NCBI GenBank assembly: GCA_964581815.1 | Contig: CAZORE010000014.1 | Span: 1-64,000 of the forward strand | Source of the DNA: Trebonia sp964581815 | GTDB lineage: Bacteria; Actinomycetota; Actinomycetes; Streptosporangiales; Streptosporangiaceae | Direction: 5' to 3' | DNA length: 64,000 nt | Shown: positions 51,722 through 59,544 of the stretch, piece by piece | Numbering within the stretch: the first letter of the stretch is position 1 | Layout: every line of letters starts with the position of its first letter | Notes under the pieces: generated by a model | The model's input: the letters and a program-made list of their open reading frames with translations, nothing else | Told to the model about the DNA's origin: nothing | The model's database searches: none | Made by a program: the position numbers and the translations under genes

Positions 51722-52631
51722 CGCCCCACCGCCCGGCGGTGAGCGGGCGCCGGGCGGGCCCGCCCACCGCGCGACCCCCGTTCCCCGCACCACCTACCGG
51801 CTCTACATCGGCGGTGCCTTCGCCCGCGCGGCGAGCGGCCGGACGTTCCCGGTCCACGGGACGGACGGCGCCTTCCTCGCCAATGCCGCGCTCGCGGCTG
51901 ACCGCGATGCCCGCGACGCGGTGGTGGCGGCGCGCGGTGCCTTCCCCGCGTGGTCGCGCGCGTCCGGCTACCAGCGCAGCCAGGCGCTCTACCGGGTGGC
52001 CGAGGTCATGGCGGCCCACAGCGGAGCGTTCGCCGCCCAGCTCGGTCAGGCCGGAGGCGACCCAGCCGAGGCGGCCGCCGAGGTGGACGCGGCGGTCGAC
52101 CGGTGGACCTGGTACGCAGGCTGGGCGGACAAGATCACCCAGGTACGCGGCACCGTCAACCCGGTAGCCGGGTCATTCGGCACCGTCTCGCTGCCCGAGC
52201 CGGTCGGCGTGACGGCCGTGCTCGCCCCGCCGGAGAGCGCGCTGCTCGGCCTGGTCAGCGTGCTCGCCCCGGTGATCGTCAGCGGGAACACCGCCGTGCT
52301 CGTCGCCAGTGAGCGCTACCCGCTGCCCGCGGTGGCCTTCGCCGAGGCGCTCGCCGCCGCCGAGTTCCCGGCCGGGGTGGTGAACGTGCTGACGGGCGAG
52401 GTGGCCGAGATATCTCCCTGGCTGGCCGCCCACCAGGACGTGAACGCGATCGACCTGGCCGGCGCCCCCGGCCCGCTGGCCGACGACCTCGCCGTGGCCG
52501 CCGCCGGCAACCTTAAGCGCGTGGTCCGCTTCCCGGCCACCGACTGGACCGCGGAGCCGGGCCTCGAGCGCATGTTCGCCACCCTGGAGACCAAGACGAT
52601 CTGGCACCCGGTCGGCCAATCGCCCCGCTAG
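51714..52631 (+). CDS. Half-length ALDH-like protein lacking the catalytic domain
   Basis: A 305-residue ALDH-fold protein. It starts inside the last codons of the full ALDH gene (8-nt overlap). It contains the N-terminal and cofactor-binding parts (YRLYIGGAFARA, LPEPVGVTAVLAPPESA, NTAVLVASERYPLPAVAFA, GVVNVLTG) but ends where the catalytic domain would begin; LELGG and the nucleophile Cys are absent, and there is no cysteine in the whole protein. Tandem full/half ALDH pairs occur near deoC in actinobacteria. It is probably a structural or regulatory partner rather than an enzyme. The stop overlaps the convergent LLM gene. Confidence 0.85.
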   Translation: MSDAPPPGGERAPGGPAHRATPVPRTTYRLYIGGAFARAASGRTFPVHGTDGAFLANAALAADRDARDAVVAARGAFPAWSRASGYQRSQALYRVAEVMAAHSGAFAAQLGQAGGDPAEAAAEVDAAVDRWTWYAGWADKITQVRGTVNPVAGSFGTVSLPEPVGVTAVLAPPESALLGLVSVLAPVIVSGNTAVLVASERYPLPAVAFAEALAAAEFPAGVVNVLTGEVAEISPWLAAHQDVNAIDLAGAPGPLADDLAVAAAGNLKRVVRFPATDWTAEPGLERMFATLETKTIWHPVGQSPR

Positions 52632-53563
52632 ACGAGCGCGGGGATGAGCTCCGCCGCGATCAGCTCCATCTGCTCCGTCAGGTCGAACAGCGGCGTGAAC
52701 AGGATCATCTCGGCTCCCGCGGCGATGACCGACCGGACACCCGCCAGGCACTCGGCCGGCGTGCCCGCTACCGTGGCCGCCTCGATGGCCGGGATTCGCT
52801 GCCCGTACATGGCGGCGAGCGCCCCGTTCATTCGTTCCCGCGCCCGGGCCCCGTCGGATGAGTCGATCCCCAGGTAGACCCGCTTCGCCACCGGGAACTC
52901 GCCGTCGCCGAACCCCTCCTTGCGGCCCGCGTCGGCGAGCGCCGACCGCACGACGGCCACCTGCCCGGCGAACGCCTCCGTGGTTGACGACCCCGCGCCG
53001 AAGAACCCGTCGCACAGCCGCACGCCGCGCCGCACCGCGGTCTCCGCCGACCCGCCGAACCACAGCCGCGGGTAGGGCTTCTGGAACGGCTTGGGCTCCA
53101 TCATGGCCCCGGAGAGCTGGAAGAACTCCCCGTCAAACGTCACCGACGGTGACGTCCACAGCTGCTTCATCAGCGCTAGGCCCTCGGTGAACCGGGCCAC
53201 GTATCGGTCGCTCGACATGCCGAACGCAGCGAACGGGCGGCGCGGTCCGCCGGAGCCCACCCCCACCTCGACGCGCCCGCCGGACATCTGGTCAAGCGAG
53301 GCGATCGCCTTGGCCAGGTGTGCCGGGCCGTGCAGCGTGGTCACGAAGACGGTGCAGCCGAGCCGCAGCGTCGTGGTGCAAGCGGCGGCGTACGTCATCG
53401 CCTCAAGCGGCGACAGCCGCGGCGCGCCGCCGAGTATTGCCTCCTGCGTCCACGCGCTTTCGAAGACGCCGAGTTCCTCGGCCCGGGCGAAATAAGACCG
53501 GAAGTCCTGGGGGGAGAACGATCCGTCGGCGCAGTCCTGCGGTATGGCGATCGCGAACCTCAT
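52628..53563 (-). CDS. LLM-class (probably F420-dependent) oxidoreductase
   Basis: A 311-residue luciferase-like TIM barrel. It shows FAIAIPQDC at the start, TLRLGCTVFVTTLHGPAHLAKAIASLDQMSGG, VEVGVGSGGPRRPFAAFGM and FDGEFFQLSGAMMEPKPFQKPYPRLWFGGSA, typical of F420-dependent LLM oxidoreductases. TACGAT lies six bases before the ATG. Its stop codon overlaps that of the half ALDH gene on the other strand by four bases. Confidence 0.92.
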   Translation of the reverse strand: MRFAIAIPQDCADGSFSPQDFRSYFARAEELGVFESAWTQEAILGGAPRLSPLEAMTYAAACTTTLRLGCTVFVTTLHGPAHLAKAIASLDQMSGGRVEVGVGSGGPRRPFAAFGMSSDRYVARFTEGLALMKQLWTSPSVTFDGEFFQLSGAMMEPKPFQKPYPRLWFGGSAETAVRRGVRLCDGFFGAGSSTTEAFAGQVAVVRSALADAGRKEGFGDGEFPVAKRVYLGIDSSDGARARERMNGALAAMYGQRIPAIEAATVAGTPAECLAGVRSVIAAGAEMILFTPLFDLTEQMELIAAELIPALV

Positions 53564-53569
53564 GCCCGC

Positions 53570-53575
53570 ATCGTA
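53570..53575 (-). promoter_or_regulatory. -10 box, leaderless promoter of the LLM gene
   Basis: TACGAT on the minus strand, six bases before ATG 53563. Confidence 0.5.
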
Positions 53576-53642
53576 AGCCGCCCCGCCCCGCCCCGCCGCC
53601 CGAAGTTGCGCCCCGACGTGGCCGGTCCGCCCCGCGCCCTGG

Positions 53643-53733
53643 TCCGCGGTTGTGCGCCCGATAAAATGGCGCTTTTTGCCATCGGGCGCACAACCGCGGA
53701 CATCGGGGGGTACGGGGGGTCGCCCCCCCGGAA
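53643..53733 (-). repeat. G/C-tract and hairpin element, copy A
   Basis: Read on the minus strand: CCGGGGGGGCGACCCCCC, CCCCCCGATGTCC, then a perfect 20-bp inverted repeat (53681-53700 and 53643-53662) with loop GGCAAAAAGCGCCATTTT. Same architecture as copy B, and again just upstream of an LLM gene (80 nt to its start) in the same orientation. The other side is the citrate synthase promoter region. Confidence 0.85.
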
Positions 53734-53898
53734 GATAACTGTGATGGTTGTCCCATTACCCCACGGTTTCGGCTGCGCATAAGGCGGACTAGCGTACGGG
53801 TATAAGACATGAGGACCCTAAACGGGGCGGTGCCGCGACCGGCGATCCCGGCCGCTCATCTTGTGCGCGTCCCGTCGAAGAGCGTGAAAGGGACGCGA

Positions 53899-55206
53899 AT
53901 GCCCGAAGCACCGTCCGGTAATGGGAAAGTAGCGCTAAGTTACGGCGAGGGCCGTGAACTCGACCTGCCGGTGAAACCCGCAACTGAAGGCTCCGCGGGG
54001 ATCGAGGTGTCGAAGCTGCTGGCCACCACCGGAATGGTCACCCTCGACCCCGGTTTCGTTAACACGGCCGCGTGCTCCTCCGAGATCACGTACATCGACG
54101 GGGACGCGGGGATCCTGCGGTACCGCGGGTACCCGATCGAGCAGCTGGCCGAGCGGTCCAGCTTCCTCGAGGTCAGCTACCTGCTGATCCACGGCGAGCT
54201 GCCGACCCAGGCGCAGCTTGAGGACTTCACCGCGCAGATCTCCAAGCACACCCTGCTGCACGAGGACCTGAAGGACTTCTTCAACGGGTTCCCGCGCGAC
54301 GCGCACCCGATGCCGGTGCTGTCCAGCGCGGTCTCCGCGCTGTCCACGTTCTACCAGGACGCGCTCAACCCGTTCGACGAGCCGAACGTCGAGCTGTCCA
54401 CCATCCGGCTGCTCGCCAAGGTGCCGACGCTGGCTGCCTACGCCTACAAGAAGTCCGTCGGCCAGGCGACCTTGTACCCGGACAACTCGCTGAACTACGT
54501 GGAGAACTTCCTGCGGCTGACCTTCGGCATCCCGGCCGAGCCGTTCGCGGTCGACCCCGAGGTCGCCAAGGCCCTCGACATCCTGTTCGTGCTGCACGCG
54601 GACCACGAGCAGAACTGTTCCACCTCCACCGTGCGCGTCGTCGGCTCGTCCGAGGCCAACCTGTTCGCCAGCATCTCGGCCGGCATCAACGCCCTGTTCG
54701 GCCCGCTGCACGGCGGCGCCAACGCGGCCGTGCTCGACATGCTCGAGGACATCCGCGACCAGGGCGGCAACGTGAACGCGTACGTCAACCGGGTGAAGGA
54801 TAAGGAGCCGGGCGTCAAGCTGATGGGCTTCGGCCACCGGGTCTACAAGAACTACGACCCGCGCGCGCGAATCGTCAAGCAGCTCGCCGACCAGCTGCTG
54901 ACCAAGCTCGCCCCCAACGACCACCTGCTCGACCTCGCCACCCAGCTCGAGGAAGTGGCGCTGAGCGACGAGTACTTCATCAGCCGCAAGCTGTACCCGA
55001 ACGTCGACTTCTACACCGGGCTGATCTACCGGGCGATGGGCTTCCCGACCAAGATGTTCACCGTGCTGTTCGCGATCGGCCGGCTGCCGGGCTGGATCGC
55101 TCACTACCGCGAGATGGTCCACGACCCGGCCACCAAGATCGCCCGCCCGCGCCAGGTCTACACCGGCCCGGCCGAGCGCGACTTCCTGGAGATGGTCAAG
55201 CGCTGA
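53899..55206 (+). CDS. gltA: Citrate synthase
   Basis: A 435-residue type II citrate synthase, which condenses oxaloacetate and acetyl-CoA. Motifs include YIDGDAGILRYRGYPIEQLA, HADHEQNCSTSTVR and GPLHGGANAAVLDML (catalytic and CoA-site His), GFGHRVYKNYDPRA and the catalytic Asp in KLYPNVDFYTGLIYRAMG. ATG 53899 follows AAAGGGA with normal spacing; longer frames lack support. The single promoter region is shared with the divergent LLM gene. Confidence 0.97.
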   Translation: MPEAPSGNGKVALSYGEGRELDLPVKPATEGSAGIEVSKLLATTGMVTLDPGFVNTAACSSEITYIDGDAGILRYRGYPIEQLAERSSFLEVSYLLIHGELPTQAQLEDFTAQISKHTLLHEDLKDFFNGFPRDAHPMPVLSSAVSALSTFYQDALNPFDEPNVELSTIRLLAKVPTLAAYAYKKSVGQATLYPDNSLNYVENFLRLTFGIPAEPFAVDPEVAKALDILFVLHADHEQNCSTSTVRVVGSSEANLFASISAGINALFGPLHGGANAAVLDMLEDIRDQGGNVNAYVNRVKDKEPGVKLMGFGHRVYKNYDPRARIVKQLADQLLTKLAPNDHLLDLATQLEEVALSDEYFISRKLYPNVDFYTGLIYRAMGFPTKMFTVLFAIGRLPGWIAHYREMVHDPATKIARPRQVYTGPAERDFLEMVKR

Positions 55207-55221
55207 GGTAGCGAGAACGAT

Positions 55222-55263
55222 TGGGGGTACTTAGGGCCCGAATTCGGGTGCAAAGTACCCCCA
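55222..55263 (+). terminator. Terminator of gltA
   Basis: TGGGGGTACTT (55222-55232) pairs with AAGTACCCCCA (55253-55263); the loop holds a second hairpin CCCGAATTCGGG. A T-rich GTCTTTCTG follows. Confidence 0.85.
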
Positions 55264-55409
55264 GTCTTTCTGAAAAACTGATAACAGCAAGAAGTGCCTG
55301 TCGCGCGGCCGTGGGCCGAAGCGCGGAGCACGCCGTTGACCTGGCTGCCTGGCTCGACATGGGTGCCTCCGCCGGTGAGACGCGTTTGTGATCGGGTAGT
55401 CCCCGCGGA

Positions 55410-55415
55410 TAACGT
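55410..55415 (+). promoter_or_regulatory. -10 box, leaderless promoter of the DedA-like gene
   Basis: TAACGT six bases before GTG 55422. Confidence 0.5.
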
Positions 55416-55421
55416 AACTCC

Positions 55422-56198
55422 GTGAGTGACGAGCCGATAGCGGGGGACGCGCCCGTGGCCGCGGTGACGGCCGAGGAGCAGGCGGGACCAGTGTCGGCAG
55501 ATCCAGGGCCGGCGCGGACAGCCGACCCGTGGAGCGACCCCCGGCTGCCCTGGGAGGGCAGGCCGCGCCGGGTGGACATCGCGTGCTGGGCGGCGATCAC
55601 CCTGAGCGGCCTCTACTACCTGGCGCTGCTGCCGTTCCGTGCCAGCCTTGTCGGCACCCACCCGGTGATCCTCGTGCTGCTCAACGGGTCGACCGAGGGG
55701 ATCGTGTCGGCCGCGGCGTTCGCCAGGACGGGCCACGGCTCGCTCGCCGTGGTGCTGCTCGCCTCGGTACCCGGGCTGATGAAGTTCGACCTGATCTACT
55801 GGTGGGCCGGCCGGCTGTGGGGAGAGCGGGTCATCCACCTGTTCGCCGGCCAGAGCGGCCGGCAGCGGCGGCGCGGGCTCAAGTTCGTGGAGCGGGTCAA
55901 CCGCTGGGGCCCCAAGTTCACCTGGCCGGCGATCATCATCACGCCGTTCCTTCCGCTGCCCAACGCGATCGTCTACGCCGTGGCCGGGTGGACGGGGATG
56001 AGCTGGGTGACATTCCTCATCCTTGACGCGATCGGCTCGCTCGCGTGGGCCGGGATGCTGGCCGGCCTTGGCTACGCGCTCGGGCAGCACGCGGTGTCCG
56101 TCGCGGAGACGATCTCCAGGTACGGGCTGTGGGTATCGATCGGCATCGTCGTCCTTGTGGTGGTGGGACAGATGAGGGGCGCCCGGGCGCAACGTTAA
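55422..56198 (+). CDS. DedA/VTT-domain-like membrane protein
   Basis: A 258-residue protein with a 55-residue Ala/Pro/Glu-rich N-terminal tail and about five hydrophobic segments. The central part (TGHGSLAVVLLASVPGLMKFD, WWAGRLWGE, RWGPKFTWPAIIITPFLPLPNAIVYAVAG) resembles the VTT/SNARE-associated domain of DedA-family flippase-like proteins. In other bacteria these affect undecaprenyl-phosphate or phospholipid flipping. The family match is moderate, as the exact DedA motif is degenerate. Confidence 0.75.
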   Translation: MSDEPIAGDAPVAAVTAEEQAGPVSADPGPARTADPWSDPRLPWEGRPRRVDIACWAAITLSGLYYLALLPFRASLVGTHPVILVLLNGSTEGIVSAAAFARTGHGSLAVVLLASVPGLMKFDLIYWWAGRLWGERVIHLFAGQSGRQRRRGLKFVERVNRWGPKFTWPAIIITPFLPLPNAIVYAVAGWTGMSWVTFLILDAIGSLAWAGMLAGLGYALGQHAVSVAETISRYGLWVSIGIVVLVVVGQMRGARAQR

Positions 56199-56200
56199 GT

Positions 56201-56245
56201 TGCACGTGCATATTGAACGTGCAGTAGCCCTTGCAGGTGCATGCG
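56201..56245. promoter_or_regulatory. GTGCA-rich palindromic cluster, candidate operator
   Basis: The perfect palindrome TGCACGTGCA (56201-56210) is followed by further AACGTGCA, TTGCAGGTGCA and ATGCGCTCATGCGCCAT within 45 nt, upstream of the HATPase gene. Confidence 0.4.
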
Positions 56246-56309
56246 CTCATGCGCCATGATGTGTCTGCGTCAATCACCCGGATGACGCAGACAGCTCCTC
56301 GGGGTCACG

Positions 56310-56858
56310 ATGAGTCTGCACCAACTGGACACGCTGCCTACCCGCACTCGGGTCCATCCCGCCGCCAGGCAGCCGCTCAATGAGTCCGCCCGGCTGGCGC
56401 CGGCACCCAGGCGCCCGCGGATGATGCGGATGCCCGCGGACTGGTGGGACTCACCCGCCGCGGTTGGCTGCCCGCTCTCCCGTGGCCCGCAGTCCGCGCG
56501 GACGGCCCGTCGGCTGACCAGGAACACGCTGCGCGAGTGGGGCCTGTCGTTCCTCACGGAGGACGCGGAGACCATCGTCGGCGAGTTCGTCGCGAACGCG
56601 GTCACTCACGCGGCCGCAGGCGAACTGTCCCGCCGGGAGGTGGCGGAGAACCTGGGGCTGCGACTGGTCCGCCGCACCGGCGAGGTGATCTGCGCCGTCC
56701 TCGACCCCTCGGACTCGGCCCCGGTGCTCCGGGCGCCCGGCTCGATCGAGGAGTCCGGTCGTGGCCTGCAAATGGTCGACGCGCTGAGTGACGTATGGGG
56801 CTGGTCCCCGGTAGCAGGCCGCGGCAAGGCGGTCTGGGCGATCCTGTTCTGCGCCTGA
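56310..56858 (+). CDS. ATP-binding regulatory protein (HATPase_c_2, anti-sigma/RsbW-like)
   Basis: A 182-residue protein with a GHKL ATPase domain of the serine-kinase anti-sigma type that is abundant in streptomycetes. The N-box is VGEFVANAVTHA; G1 is replaced by ICAVLDPSDSAPVL and G2 is GRGLQMVDALSDVWG. A Pro/Arg-rich N-terminal 60 residues precede it. Its partner anti-anti-sigma or sigma factor is not adjacent. Confidence 0.88.
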   Translation: MSLHQLDTLPTRTRVHPAARQPLNESARLAPAPRRPRMMRMPADWWDSPAAVGCPLSRGPQSARTARRLTRNTLREWGLSFLTEDAETIVGEFVANAVTHAAAGELSRREVAENLGLRLVRRTGEVICAVLDPSDSAPVLRAPGSIEESGRGLQMVDALSDVWGWSPVAGRGKAVWAILFCA

Positions 56859-56873
56859 GCAGGACCGCTGCCT

Positions 56874-56930
56874 CCGCTTAACCGCCTGAGCCGACCCGAG
56901 GAGGGGAGTGCCGGGTCAGGCGGTTAGCGG
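56874..56930 (+). terminator. Hairpin terminator after the HATPase gene
   Basis: CCGCTTAACCGCCTGA (56874-56889) pairs with TCAGGCGGTTAGCGG (56916-56930), with one bulged base and an inner GACCCG/CGGGTC stem. Confidence 0.7.
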
Positions 56931-56987
56931 TGGAACGCGTGATGCTAACCTCGCATGACGCAAGGGGAGATGAGGAGGCGCGGCGCA

Positions 56988-57197
56988 ATGCCATGGACCT
57001 GGCGGTACGAGAAATCGGACGGTGCTGTGGTGAGCGACGCGGGGCTGCAGGAGGCGATCTTCGCCAACCAGGGGGACGCCGAGAGCTGGCTCGGCGAGAA
57101 CTGGCACGAGCTGCTCGACAGCGGGGTGGACCAGGTCACCCTCTTCGATGACACCCGCAAGGAGTACGGCCCCATGTCCTTGCACCCGGAAAGCTGA
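56988..57197 (+). CDS. Small conserved actinobacterial protein of unknown function
   Basis: A 69-residue acidic protein: MPWTWRYEKSDGAVV followed by FANQGDAESWLGENWHELLD and VTLFDD. ATG 56988 follows GAGGAGG (56972-56978) and opens directly on the conserved WTWRYE block; the in-frame ATG at 56955 has no such site. It looks like a small single-domain protein with no catalytic motif. Confidence 0.8.
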   Translation: MPWTWRYEKSDGAVVSDAGLQEAIFANQGDAESWLGENWHELLDSGVDQVTLFDDTRKEYGPMSLHPES

Positions 57198-57225
57198 GTG
57201 GGAAACCGGGGTCGGCGGCGGCCGG

Positions 57226-57888
57226 TTAGAACTCGTCGCCTGGCTTGAGCCGCGGCGCCGGGGTGCGGAAGCGGCGCAGTTGCAGGGCGCGCATGATGGC
57301 GTAGAACGCCAGCCCGCGCGTCGACTCCTTCGGCATCCGCTCGCGCAGCACCTTGAAGATCGACCGGCGCAGCAGGATGGCGTCCACGGCGATGACGGCG
57401 ATGATCACCAGCAGGAAGAGCTGCATGTAGCTGCCCACGGCCGAGTTGGACTTGCCGGCGAAGAGCGCGATGATCAGCACGATCAGCGCGTACATGTAGA
57501 ACTCCATCGGCCGCCGGTGGGCGTCCACGTAGTCCCTGGCGAGCCGCTTGGCCGGGCCGCGGTCACGCGGGCCGAGCGCCCACTCCTCGCCCTGGCGCAT
57601 CGCCTGAAGCTGCCGGCTGCGGTCGTCTCGCGCCTTGGCCTTCTCATCGGGCGTGAGCTTGCGCCGCGGGTCGGGTGCCTTAACGGGCCCGCGGCCGCTG
57701 GTGGTTGAGCCGGTGATCGTCCGGTACCGGCTGGCCTCGGCCGCGCTGCGCTTGGGCGTGGGCCGCCCCTTGCCCGCCTGGACGGAGGACTTGCTCTTTT
57801 CCGGGGCTTCCGCGGTCTGCGCGCCCTGCGGACTCTGAGAACCCTGGGCCTTGCCTTCGGTAGCGCCGGCGTTGCTACGTCGGAACAC
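57226..57888 (-). CDS. DUF3043 membrane protein
   Basis: A 220-residue actinobacteria-specific protein. A charged N-terminal half (GRPTPKRSAAEASRYRT, KARDDRSRQLQAMRQG, RDRGPAKRLARDYVDAHRRP) is followed by two TM helices (MYALIVLIIALFAG and YMQLFLLVIIAVIAVDAILL) and a basic tail. Function unknown. The GTG at 57888 has TAAGCT six bases upstream, pointing to leaderless transcription. It is divergent from pspA. Confidence 0.92.
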   Translation of the reverse strand: MFRRSNAGATEGKAQGSQSPQGAQTAEAPEKSKSSVQAGKGRPTPKRSAAEASRYRTITGSTTSGRGPVKAPDPRRKLTPDEKAKARDDRSRQLQAMRQGEEWALGPRDRGPAKRLARDYVDAHRRPMEFYMYALIVLIIALFAGKSNSAVGSYMQLFLLVIIAVIAVDAILLRRSIFKVLRERMPKESTRGLAFYAIMRALQLRRFRTPAPRLKPGDEF

Positions 57889-57894
57889 GGAGAC

Positions 57895-57900
57895 AGCTTA
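57895..57900 (-). promoter_or_regulatory. -10 box, leaderless promoter of the DUF3043 gene
   Basis: TAAGCT on the minus strand, six bases before GTG 57888. Confidence 0.5.
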
Positions 57901-58107
57901 GTGGCTGTTTTGCCCGCCGGGGGCCGGCCGATCTTCGTACCGGGTGATTTGCCCCGATTCTCTGCGGGGATACAGCCGTGGATCAGTGGCTACCACTCGC
58001 AGCAGCGCGTAGGGTTGATGACGGTGAGCCGGCGGCGAATCGCCGTCGCCTGGTGGCGTGTGCCGCCTGGTGCGGCGCTCAGGTAAACGAAGGGGACGGC
58101 CGCGTCT

Positions 58108-58905
58108 ATGAGCGTGATGAAGCGAGTCTCGCTGATATTCCGGGCCAAGGCCGACAAGGCGCTGGACCGGATGGAAGACCCTCGCGAGACCCTCGACTAT
58201 TCCTACAAGCAGCAGGTCGAGATGCTGACCAGGGTGCGGCGCGGTGTTGCTGACGTCGCCACGTCGCGCAAGCGGGTCGAGCTCCAGATGAACTCCTTGC
58301 AGAAGGAGATCACCCGGCGCGACACCCAGGCGCGGGACGCGCTCGGCAAGGGCCGTGAGGACCTGGCGCGCGCGGCGCTGCAGAACAAGGCGCAGCTCCA
58401 GACGCAGTACGCCGACCTGGAGGGCCAGTTCGCCAACCTGCAAGAGCAGGAGGAGAAGCTGACCCTCGCCTCGCAGCGGCTCGACGCCAAGGTGCAGGCC
58501 TTCCGCACGCGGAAGGAGACCATCAAGGCGACGTACACCGCGGCCGAGGCGCAGACCCGCATCAACGAGGCCTTCTCCGGCATTTCCGAGGAAATGGGCG
58601 ACATCGGCCTCGCCATCCAGCGGGCCGAGGACAAGACCGCGCAGATGCAGGCGCGGGCCGGCGCGATCGACGAGCTGCTCGCCTCCGGCGCCCTCGAGGA
58701 CCACGTGGGCGGCAACCAGGACTACATCCAGGCCGAGCTCGACAAGCTCGGCTCCGGCGCCGGGATCGAGTCCGACCTGGCGCGGATGAAGAACGAGATC
58801 GCCGCCAGCGCCCCCAAGCAGATCGAAGGCAACGGCGCCCGGCCGGCCGAGCCGGCCGAGCAGGAGGCCGAGCCAGCCGATCAGCAGGCAGGTGACGGGT
58901 TGTGA
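58108..58905 (+). CDS. pspA: PspA/IM30 (phage-shock protein A) homologue
   Basis: A 265-residue ESCRT-III-like coiled-coil membrane-remodelling protein. Hallmarks are the amphipathic N-terminus with VSLIFRAKADKALDRMEDP, followed by long coiled-coil stretches (DLEGQFANLQEQEEKL, QRLDAKVQAFRTRKETIKA) and a Glu/Ala-rich tail that is specific to this lineage. PspA binds the inner leaflet and preserves membrane integrity under stress. It overlaps the PspAA gene (GTGA). ATG 58117 is a possible later start. Confidence 0.95.
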   Translation: MSVMKRVSLIFRAKADKALDRMEDPRETLDYSYKQQVEMLTRVRRGVADVATSRKRVELQMNSLQKEITRRDTQARDALGKGREDLARAALQNKAQLQTQYADLEGQFANLQEQEEKLTLASQRLDAKVQAFRTRKETIKATYTAAEAQTRINEAFSGISEEMGDIGLAIQRAEDKTAQMQARAGAIDELLASGALEDHVGGNQDYIQAELDKLGSGAGIESDLARMKNEIAASAPKQIEGNGARPAEPAEQEAEPADQQAGDGL

Positions 58906-59195
58906 TCGTACGCATACTCGGTGAGGGCCAGTTCCGGGTCGAGGGCGACACCGCCGCGAAGCTGACCGCGCTTGACAAGGACCTCGACGCCGCGGTCCGC
59001 GACGACGAGGCGGCCGCCTTCGCCGCTTCGCTGCACGCCGCGGTGGCCCTGGTCAGGACGTCAGGCTCACCGCTCGCCGCGGACGAGATCGTGACGGCCG
59101 ACTACATCCTGCCGTTCTCCGACGCCACGATCGACGAGGTGCGCAAGCTCCTCGCGGACGGCACCATCCCTGGCGACTCCATCGGACTGCCGTAG
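58902..59195 (+). CDS. pspAA: PspA-associated protein PspAA
   Basis: A 97-residue protein with the PspAA hallmark MIVRILGEGQFRVEGD and a C-terminal segment DATIDEVRKLLADGTIPGD. The GTG start overlaps the pspA stop in GTGA. It pairs with PspA in actinobacterial clusters that also contain HtpX and PspAB, which follow here. Confidence 0.93.
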   Translation: MIVRILGEGQFRVEGDTAAKLTALDKDLDAAVRDDEAAAFAASLHAAVALVRTSGSPLAADEIVTADYILPFSDATIDEVRKLLADGTIPGDSIGLP

Positions 59196-59264
59196 CAGTT
59201 CGGCCGCGGCAGTCCGCCGCGGCAAGCCGCCGTCTCGCCCGGCCCCGGCCGTCACCGTCGGACC

Positions 59265-59313
59265 TTCTGCCCACGGCGAATCGCGTCACCCGCGCGATTC
59301 GCCGTGGGCAGAA
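59265..59313. terminator. Perfect 21-bp inverted repeat between pspAA and htpX
   Basis: Bases 59265-59285 (starting TTCTGCCCACGG) are fully complementary to 59293-59313 with a 7-nt loop. It may terminate the pspA-pspAA mRNA; no T-run follows. See findings. Confidence 0.75.
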
Positions 59314-59383
59314 CCGTCTCCGGGTACGTTGAGGCGGCTTAGCGGAACGATTCAGCCTGTCCTCAGCGTTCTACGGATAGATT

Positions 59384-59475
59384 GAGATAGATCTCGCTTG
59401 GGTGCCTCGCGGCCTCCGGGTGAGGCGGCCACCCGGGATTCCCCCGGAGGCCGGCAGCGTTAACTGAGATAGATT
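59384..59475 (+). promoter_or_regulatory. Repeated GAGATAGAT motifs and hairpin in the htpX leader
   Basis: TGAGATAGAT occurs at 59383-59392 (inside the near-palindrome GAGATAGATCTC) and again at 59465-59474. Between them GGCCTCCGGG (59411-59420) pairs with CCCGGAGGCC (59443-59452). This is a candidate regulatory region for htpX. Confidence 0.35.
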
Positions 59476-59544
59476 GCCATTGACAACCAGGCGCGACGCG
59501 GCGAACCCCCACAGGTCGCGGGCCTGGCTGAGCGGAGGTGCGTT

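Noticed and set aside
53643..53733. Ordinary rho-independent terminator
   Set aside because: Both flanking genes start, not end, near this element, and the same composite recurs in two other divergent intervals.
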